Part shown: positions 7,698 through 12,072 of the stretch, in pieces
How positions within the stretch are numbered: the first letter of the stretch is position 1
How the letters are laid out: every line of letters starts with the position of its first letter
Source: JAFGED01 sp964551295
Lineage (GTDB): Bacteria; Chloroflexota; Anaerolineae; B4-G1
NCBI GenBank assembly: GCA_964551295.1
Contig: CAZKDJ010000129.1
Coordinates: forward strand, 1-12,072
Length of the DNA: 12,072 nucleotides
Direction of reading: 5' to 3'
Program-made: the position numbers and the translations under genes
Notes under the pieces: generated by a model
The model's database searches: none
Seen by the model: only the letters and a program-made list of their open reading frames with translations
What the model was told of the DNA's origin: nothing

Positions 7698-7969
7698 GAC
7701 GCGCGCTGGCATTATCCATTCTGGCCGGGCTCCTGCTGACCACCACAGCTCTGAGCGCCAGCTCCGCCCCCAGCGCGATTGAGGTGCAGCGCCACGTCAT
7801 AGGCGGCGGAGGTGGGCTCTCGGAGGCAGGCGTCTATGCTCTACACGGCACCACCGGACAACCGGTCGCGAGCAAGGGAGCCAACTACCCCTACGGCCTC
7901 TGTGCGGGCTTTTGGCCCCAAAGTTGCAAATACACAGTAATTTTTCTGCCGCTCGTCCTACGCGAGTAA
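7694..7969 (+). CDS. Small secreted protein with GGGG/GTTGQPV domain and FLPLVLR tail
   Basis: A 91-residue protein with its own signal peptide (basic MRR, hydrophobic core, likely cleavage after SASSA at 25). The mature part has VIGGGGGLSEAGVYALHGTTGQPVA (35-59, quoted as two adjoining motifs: VIGGGGG and ALHGTTGQPVA), then YGLCAGFW and the terminal FLPLVLRE. The same order (Gly run, GT.GQP, Y.L..GFW, LPLVLR-like end) recurs in small or terminal domains of exported Chloroflexota proteins as I know them. Cys70 and Cys78 could form a disulfide. Its ATG overlaps the TGA of the fibre-like gene (ATGA), and AGGGAGG at 7681-7687 lies 6 nt upstream, so the two are almost certainly co-translated. It may be an accessory or anchoring partner of the fibre protein; that role is inference. 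Confidence 0.8.
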   Translation: MRRALALSILAGLLLTTTALSASSAPSAIEVQRHVIGGGGGLSEAGVYALHGTTGQPVASKGANYPYGLCAGFWPQSCKYTVIFLPLVLRE

Positions 7970-7994
7970 CAATCAGGTTACCTGGCATCGAACA

Positions 7995-8030
7995 ATCCGA
8001 GGCGTTTGCAGAGTTACAAACGCCTCGGAT
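7995..8030 (+). terminator. Perfect 14-bp inverted repeat after the small secreted protein gene
   Basis: ATCCGAGGCGTTTG (7995-8008) and its exact reverse complement (8017-8030) enclose an 8-nt loop. It begins 25 nt after the stop codon. The following bases are not a clean T run, so termination is likely but not certain. Confidence 0.6.
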
Positions 8031-8090
8031 CCGACTTTGCATTCCTGGGCCTTTGAGGTAAAGTGTAGACTGTCCCACGACAGCACTTGC

Positions 8091-8097
8091 AGGAGAG
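8091..8097 (+). promoter_or_regulatory. Ribosome binding site fixing the PEBP-protein start
   Basis: AGGAGAG lies 7 nt before ATG 8105. An in-frame TTG at 8087 sits ahead of this site and is therefore rejected as the start. Confidence 0.65.
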
Positions 8098-8104
8098 CGC
8101 AGGA

Positions 8105-8809
8105 ATGAAAAAACTAGAAGAAATCCCGCTACCCATCGTTGCCCTAGTCACGGCCATCATAGGGGTATTCGCCATTATGATAGCCGCCGGCAGCGGCTTG
8201 CTGGCGCCGCCCGCGCCGACGCCGACATCAACGCCCGCGCCCACCACCATACCCTCCCCCACCTTCACGCCCTCCCCTAAAGCCATACCGACGCCCACGG
8301 CCACACCAACCCCTACGCCCACGCCGATCCCTACACCCACACCGACACCGCTGCCCCTCATCCTCTCCAGCGCCTTCGAAGCGGGGGGACAGATCCCAGA
8401 GCGGTACGGCTTCTTCCGGGAGAACACGTCCCCTGCGCTGACCTGGGCTAACGTACCCGAAGGCACGCAAAGCTTCGCCCTGATCATGGACGATCTGGAT
8501 TTCTCGTTTTCACACTGGATCGTCTACAACATACCGCCCACCACCACCGTCCTGGCGGAGGGTATCATCGGACAGCCGCAACTGCCGGACGGGAGGCTAC
8601 AGGGGATCAACGACAATGAAATACTGGGGTACACCGGCCCCTTCCCGCCAATCGGCGAAGCGCACCGTTACGCTTTCGTCCTCTACGCGCTGGATACGCC
8701 GCTGGCTATCGAGCCGGGAGCAAGGCGGGGACAGGTGCTGGCGGCAATAGAGGGACACGTCCTGGGAAAGAGCGAGTTGATCGGGACGTACGTGGGGGTC
8801 CTGCCGTAG
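8105..8809 (+). CDS. Membrane-anchored PEBP-family (YbhB/YbcL-like) protein on a Pro-Thr stalk
   Basis: A 234-residue protein in three parts. Residues 10-33 are a hydrophobic segment after a short charged start, most likely an uncleaved N-terminal anchor. Residues 34-84 are a Pro/Thr-rich linker with PTPTPTP runs. Residues 85-232 form a phosphatidylethanolamine-binding/Raf-kinase-inhibitor-like domain: LSSAFEAGGQIPERY, SPALTW, LIMDD, HW (137-138), NIPP, GYTGPFPP (176-182), HRY (187-189) and ALD. Family members bind small anionic ligands in a pocket built by the DPDxP, HW and GPxPP-HRY segments. Here the usual DPDxP reads DDLDFSF, lacking both prolines, so ligand binding may differ. Bacterial members have poorly known roles. 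The domain is predicted to sit outside the membrane. It has its own hairpin upstream and is convergent with the peptidase gene downstream. Confidence 0.85.
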   Translation: MKKLEEIPLPIVALVTAIIGVFAIMIAAGSGLLAPPAPTPTSTPAPTTIPSPTFTPSPKAIPTPTATPTPTPTPIPTPTPTPLPLILSSAFEAGGQIPERYGFFRENTSPALTWANVPEGTQSFALIMDDLDFSFSHWIVYNIPPTTTVLAEGIIGQPQLPDGRLQGINDNEILGYTGPFPPIGEAHRYAFVLYALDTPLAIEPGARRGQVLAAIEGHVLGKSELIGTYVGVLP

Positions 8810-8810
8810 A

Positions 8811-8892
8811 TGGGAAACCGGTAGCTGGCAAATTGGTAGATTGGGAACCTCATCCCATCTACCAACCACCAGTTTCCCAACTTACCGATCTA
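8811..8892. terminator. Palindromic array of 7-8-nt repeats, probable bidirectional terminator
   Basis: The left arm (8811-8845) has GG pairs every 7-8 nt in units like CCGGTAG, CTGGCAA and TTGGTAGA. The right arm holds the same kind of units on the other strand. TGGGAAACCGGT (8811-8822) pairs with 8868-8879 at 11 of 12 positions, and TTGGTAGATTGGG (8833-8845) pairs with 8854-8865 around an 8-nt loop. It lies between the convergent stops of the PEBP and peptidase genes. The inverted arrangement would terminate transcription from both sides. Confidence 0.6.
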
Positions 8893-9906
8893 CAGCATCA
8901 ACTCCACGTTCAGCGCCGAGAACACTTCATCGATGGGGTTGATAATCGTGGCGCCGTCGGAACCGGCAAAAAGCAGGCCCACGACGTGCCCGTCCATGTC
9001 CAAAACCGCCGAACCGGAATCCCCACCCTTGCTCATCGGGCTGGCGATGATCTGACAAGTGTAGAGAGCCGACGGCCCTTCGTAATCGATGCGCACCGTG
9101 GCGTCGATCTGCGTGATCCGGCCCGTGGTATAGCCGGTGGTGCGCCCCATCTTTTGCACCTCCAGCCCCAGGGTGGCAACACCCACACCGACCGGGACGC
9201 CGACGTTGAGAATCTCGTTCTTCACCGAGTTCAGCGCCAGGGGGCGGGCCAGCGCAGCGTCTATCCGGTTGACTCCCGGCGTCTTTTTCACCGCCGTGAG
9301 CTGGTGGCTCGACCCGAACGCGCCAGCGACGTAATTCAGCGTCTTGGTGACCCACTCGGCGATGGTGCACTCCGGCTCGGAGGTGCCAAAGTCGATGGGC
9401 ACGTAATCGGCCAACGTGGCGATCGTATCACCCGCCGTGCCGCCATCGGCTACGGCAGGCTGGAGGATGGGATCACCCTGCTTCCCCTCGTTCACGTCGG
9501 CCAGGACGTGATTGTTCGATAGGATAAAGACGTCGTCCCCTCGGCGCACCAGGCAGCCGAAGGTACCAGCGGTGACGCCCGGATGCCCGACGGAGACGCC
9601 GGGCGGGACGACGGGCCGCCAGCGCCCCCTGGGGTCTGTGCCCGATTCCTGGGCGCGGAACACGCCCGTCTCCACCACGTCCGTCTTGACGCCGTTGAGC
9701 GCCTTGGGCACCAGATCCTTCGCCGCCAGCGCCGATACGTCCGCCTTGTGCGTGACCGAGACGACGAGCCCCACCTCACCCGTGTTGACTCCCTGGCTGA
9801 TCTTGAAGCCTAGGCCAACGCCCACGACGTTGCGCTTTTTCAGCAGGTCAAAAACGTGGGTCTCTTTGACGTGCTTTGCCTGAGCCATCATTTTTGCAAT
9901 CGCCAT
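8890..9906 (-). CDS. Trypsin-like serine peptidase with NVVGVG N-terminal domain
   Basis: A 338-residue chymotrypsin-fold (S1-like) peptidase. Residues ~20-85 form an N-terminal domain with NVVGVGLGFK (26-35), VVSVTHK (48-54) and LNGVKTDVVETG (70-81). Domains of this kind precede trypsin-like domains in bacterial proteins and in the plant Nal1 family. The catalytic triad is intact: His133 in LSNNHVLA, Asp216 in NRIDAALA and Ser297 in GGDSGSAV, with oxyanion glycine Gly295. There is no signal peptide or membrane segment, so it should be cytoplasmic unless exported another way. Substrate unknown. GGAGGG lies 6 nt before the start and inside the end of the upstream 89-residue gene; only 3 nt separate the two genes, so translational coupling is likely. 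The upstream product is a colinear copy of this protein's first ~89 residues. In-frame ATGs at codons 6 and 7 are less well placed. Confidence 0.9.
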   Translation of the reverse strand: MAIAKMMAQAKHVKETHVFDLLKKRNVVGVGLGFKISQGVNTGEVGLVVSVTHKADVSALAAKDLVPKALNGVKTDVVETGVFRAQESGTDPRGRWRPVVPPGVSVGHPGVTAGTFGCLVRRGDDVFILSNNHVLADVNEGKQGDPILQPAVADGGTAGDTIATLADYVPIDFGTSEPECTIAEWVTKTLNYVAGAFGSSHQLTAVKKTPGVNRIDAALARPLALNSVKNEILNVGVPVGVGVATLGLEVQKMGRTTGYTTGRITQIDATVRIDYEGPSALYTCQIIASPMSKGGDSGSAVLDMDGHVVGLLFAGSDGATIINPIDEVFSALNVELML

Positions 9907-9909
9907 CCT

Positions 9910-10179
9910 CTACCCTCCACTAAAGGCCTTCAGCCTGCCGACGGGCTGGACGTCCACCGGCACCCCATCCAGTTCGCTCGGTATCACGTCCTCCGGAGCC
10001 ATCATGGAAGCAGGCGGTTTGTACGTCACAGAAACCACGATGGCGGGCTCACCAGTCAGCTCCCCCTTCCGCTGCCGCAATCCAATGCCCACGCCGACGA
10101 CGTTGGGCTTTTGCATGAGGTCGGCCTCATACATATCCTTGACAACACGCAGCCGTTCCAACTCGTCATTTTGCACCAT
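9910..10179 (-). CDS. Stand-alone copy of the peptidase N-terminal domain (89 residues)
   Basis: A small soluble protein that matches the first ~89 residues of the downstream trypsin-like peptidase without gaps. NVVGVG starts at residue 26 in both, and over residues 20-85 I count about 31 of 66-68 identities, including TGE, VVSVT and DGV-x-x-DV. It stops with FSGG just where the peptidase continues into its catalytic domain. GGAGGG lies 5 nt before its ATG, matching the arrangement at the peptidase start. It sits second to last in the minus-strand gene run, 60 nt after the TPR gene. It probably arose by partial tandem duplication. It could regulate the peptidase in trans, for example as a propeptide-like inhibitor or adaptor, or be a functionless remnant under relaxed selection. 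The clean reading frame and good ribosome binding site argue for expression. Confidence 0.85.
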   Translation of the reverse strand: MVQNDELERLRVVKDMYEADLMQKPNVVGVGIGLRQRKGELTGEPAIVVSVTYKPPASMMAPEDVIPSELDGVPVDVQPVGRLKAFSGG

Positions 10180-10239
10180 TTGCGCCCTCCTACCTTGAAC
10201 TATGCTCCTCGGTGTTATCCCAAACCTCTATCTTTTTAC

Positions 10240-11211
10240 CTACTGCGTCGACAGCGGCGTCGGCAGCGGAGACGCAGAGACCATCTGCATCACGATCGCC
10301 TTCTGAAAACGAGCCACTGCTTCCAACCGCAGATCGCCAGACTCTTGAGCTAACTCATCCGCCTTTTCCAGATCAGCCAAAGCCGACCGAGTATCCCCAC
10401 GCGCCAGGTGGATGGAGTGTCTGGCATAGTATGCCCATGCGAAATCAGGGTCCTCGAGGATAGCCCGGTCCGCGTCGGCGATGGCCGCGTCCAGTTCTCC
10501 CAAGTCCCTATACACCTCGGCACGTTTCAGCAAAAAATTGACATCCGACGAATACAGCGAACGTGCGCTGGACAGTGCCTCTTCAGCCCCTCCCTCATCG
10601 CCCAGCTCGAGCCGCAGCACGCCAACCCAAACCCAGTATTCGGGATTGTCCGGAAAGAGCGCGCTGGCCGCCTCAAACTCGGCCAGCGCCGCCGCCAAGT
10701 CCTTTTCCTCTCGAACAAGATACTGCCCCTGGCTCTCGCTACGCAAGGCCTCGCGCATCTCAGGCGATGGCGCAAGAAAGAGTTCGTACAGCACCTCGGC
10801 GATCACGAGCAGGCCAACCACAGCCGCGCCTACGATAAATACTCGACGCAGCTTTTGCCGCCTCTCCTGCGCCCACGCTTCATCGACAAACCACCACCAC
10901 CGCTCCCGATCCGGCTGCGCGGCCTCCCGCGCCTCGTAGAACGCTTCGCCAGCCTCAGCCAGAAAGCGCCGCTTGAGTCGATCCAACTGCAACTGCACAG
11001 TCTCGAAGCGAGCCTGCTCCACACGCACATCCATCCCCGCCGCTTTGAGATCTTGTAGGCCATCGGCAATCTCGTCGAACAAGTTGAGGAGCTCTACCGC
11101 TCGAGGCCCGGCTTTGCGCAGATTGACCACCAATCGCCCAGCATCCCCCAGCGCCTCCCGGACGTCGTCAGCCGGCGTGTGTGCCTCAGCGGAGAAAAAA
11201 TGCCTACCCAC
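10240..11211 (-). CDS. Membrane protein with coiled coil, one transmembrane helix and TPR repeats
   Basis: A 323-residue protein not assignable to a named family. Residues ~15-97 are highly charged helix, likely coiled coil (FDEIADGLQDLK ... VQLQLDRLKRRFL). Residues 124-146 are a single transmembrane helix preceded by RRQKLRR, so the N-terminal half should be cytoplasmic and the C-terminal half outside. Residues ~158-300 contain about four TPR units (ALAEFEAASALFPDNPEYW, DAAIADADRAILEDPDFAWA, SALADLEKADELAQ). TPRs usually mediate protein-protein contacts, so a scaffold or receptor is inferred. The GTG start overlaps the last 8 nt of the upstream MBL-fold gene, indicating co-translation; an AAAGGA lies about 10 nt upstream. 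No internal ATG offers a better start before residue 60. Confidence 0.8.
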   Translation of the reverse strand: MGRHFFSAEAHTPADDVREALGDAGRLVVNLRKAGPRAVELLNLFDEIADGLQDLKAAGMDVRVEQARFETVQLQLDRLKRRFLAEAGEAFYEAREAAQPDRERWWWFVDEAWAQERRQKLRRVFIVGAAVVGLLVIAEVLYELFLAPSPEMREALRSESQGQYLVREEKDLAAALAEFEAASALFPDNPEYWVWVGVLRLELGDEGGAEEALSSARSLYSSDVNFLLKRAEVYRDLGELDAAIADADRAILEDPDFAWAYYARHSIHLARGDTRSALADLEKADELAQESGDLRLEAVARFQKAIVMQMVSASPLPTPLSTQ

Positions 11212-12061
11212 TGTCGTCCGATTCCTTTAACTCTTCGCACAATCTATCCAATCCGGCCTTGACGCGCCGCTGGACCAGATCGTGCTCATCACCAGCAACC
11301 GGAAAGAACGACAGCAACTCGGCCACCGCTGCCGCCTTATCCACCCGCGCCCGCCCACCAGAATGCAACGATCGGGCCCGCCGACGCGCCAGCGCGAGAT
11401 ACTCGCTGAGCGGACTTGTAGCGGATTGGTCGCAGACGGGGCCGCGACCGGGAACAATCACGGTCTCTGAATAGCGTGGCCGGCGGAGCGATTTCAGCGT
11501 GTTCAGCCAGGCCTTTGAATCCAGTGTCACCTCCATAAACGGATGGGTATCCACGACGACTGTGTCTCCTGCAAATAGCACGTCCCGTTCCCTGAAATGA
11601 ATCCAACTGCTTCCAGGAGAGCAGCCGTCAACACACCTGACAGTTACGTCCTCGCCGCCTTTGTGCAGCGTCAGGCTCTCGGAGAACATAACCTCGGGCA
11701 GCGCGACAGGCACTTTGGCCAGATCATCGGCAGCGCTCGGGTAGCGCCGCGCCCAGCTTTCGACTATGCCGCGACGGAATCCCTCTGTATAGGCAGACGC
11801 CCGCTCGTAAGCCGCCCGTGCAGCGACGATGGGCACCTCCAGCAGACCGGCGCTCAGCATCCGATCGGGGTGCGCATCGGTCAACACCGCGTACAGAATA
11901 GGGCCTCCTGCTTTCTTCATGATCTGCTTCCGCCAGGCCAGGGCATCCCGCGGGAGCGTCGGAGCATCCACGGCGACGGCTCCCTCTGGTAGGACGACGA
12001 AACCCACGTTCACGCCAGGATATTGAGTGGAGACATAGATGTTAGGTGCAATTTTCTTCAT
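11204..12061 (-). CDS. Metallo-beta-lactamase-fold protein with substituted metal ligands
   Basis: A 285-residue protein with the MBL fold: N-terminal strands (NIYV, VNVGFVVLPEGAVAVDAP), the central loop LTDAHPDRMLSAG (60-72), LHKGGEDVTV, CSPGSS (147-152), VLFAGDTVV (161-169) and VIVPGRGPV (201-209). The usual HxHxDH metal motif reads D62-A-H64-P-D66-R67, keeping His64 and Asp66 only. The GH(S/T)PGS histidine is Cys147, the Asp of AGDT (166) is kept, and the PGHG histidine is Arg206. So at least four ligands of the standard dinuclear site are changed. It may bind one metal or none and act as a non-catalytic binding protein, or use an unusual site. The C-terminal ~60 residues are helical and charged. 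ATG 12061 starts a sensible MBL N-terminus, but only 11 bases lie upstream in the window, so a longer start cannot be excluded. It is first in the visible minus-strand run. Confidence 0.82.
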   Translation of the reverse strand: MKKIAPNIYVSTQYPGVNVGFVVLPEGAVAVDAPTLPRDALAWRKQIMKKAGGPILYAVLTDAHPDRMLSAGLLEVPIVAARAAYERASAYTEGFRRGIVESWARRYPSAADDLAKVPVALPEVMFSESLTLHKGGEDVTVRCVDGCSPGSSWIHFRERDVLFAGDTVVVDTHPFMEVTLDSKAWLNTLKSLRRPRYSETVIVPGRGPVCDQSATSPLSEYLALARRRARSLHSGGRARVDKAAAVAELLSFFPVAGDEHDLVQRRVKAGLDRLCEELKESDDSG

Positions 12062-12072
12062 CGACGAACCGT

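Noticed and set aside
8205..8357. Repetitive CC-AC-rich tract considered as a microsatellite or CRISPR-like array
   Set aside because: It is the in-frame coding sequence of the Pro-Thr stalk; there are no spaced identical repeats with unique spacers.
8833..9522. 229-codon plus-strand open frame opposite the peptidase gene
   Set aside because: The minus strand encodes an intact peptidase triad over this stretch; the plus-strand product shows no domain and its start falls in the repeat palindrome.
10408..11058. 216-codon plus-strand open frame opposite the TPR gene
   Set aside because: Antisense shadow of a clear TM-TPR protein; no motif or ribosome binding site.

Overview
The window is GC-rich (roughly 60% by eye) and densely coding. 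It looks like a chromosomal segment of a Chloroflexota bacterium, Anaerolineae-like. The evidence is indirect: proline/threonine-rich linkers, a small secreted GGGG...GTTGQPV...GFW domain, exported proteins ending in a short FLPxVxR-type tail, and short degenerate tandem repeats in the gaps. No rRNA, marker gene or other decisive phylogenetic signal is present, so the assignment is inference.

Left part, plus strand (96-8809): an envelope or cell-surface region. It starts with a 1272-residue secreted right-handed beta-helix protein made of two related modules and ending in FLPVVMRDF. A good hairpin terminator (3930-3977) follows. Next is a multi-pass Wzy/O-antigen-ligase-like enzyme with a C-terminal TPR domain (4003-5946). 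After an array of 8-nt tandem repeats (5948-5995) comes a 560-residue secreted fibre-like protein with GVxG repeats (6015-7697). It overlaps by 4 nt a 91-residue secreted protein (7694-7969) that also ends in an FLPLVLR tail. A perfect 14-bp hairpin (7995-8030) closes that unit. A membrane-anchored PEBP (YbhB/YbcL-like) domain protein on a Pro-Thr stalk follows (8105-8809).

Right part, minus strand (12061-8890): four tightly packed genes convergent with the left part. In transcription order they are a metallo-beta-lactamase-fold protein with several metal ligands replaced, a coiled-coil/transmembrane/TPR protein whose GTG start overlaps the previous stop by 8 nt, an 89-residue protein that is a stand-alone copy of the N-terminal domain of the next gene, and a trypsin-like serine peptidase with an intact His-Asp-Ser triad. 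The two blocks meet at a palindromic array of 7-8-nt repeats (8811-8892) that probably acts as a bidirectional terminator.

The most interesting points are the free-standing copy of the peptidase N-domain beside the peptidase, and the degenerate MBL protein in the same putative operon. Also notable are the shared C-terminal tail in two exported proteins and the regular repeats, both intergenic (8-nt, 7-8-nt) and coding (30-residue and 10-residue). There is no CRISPR array, tRNA, rRNA or transposon that I can support. No gap between genes exceeds 300 bases.
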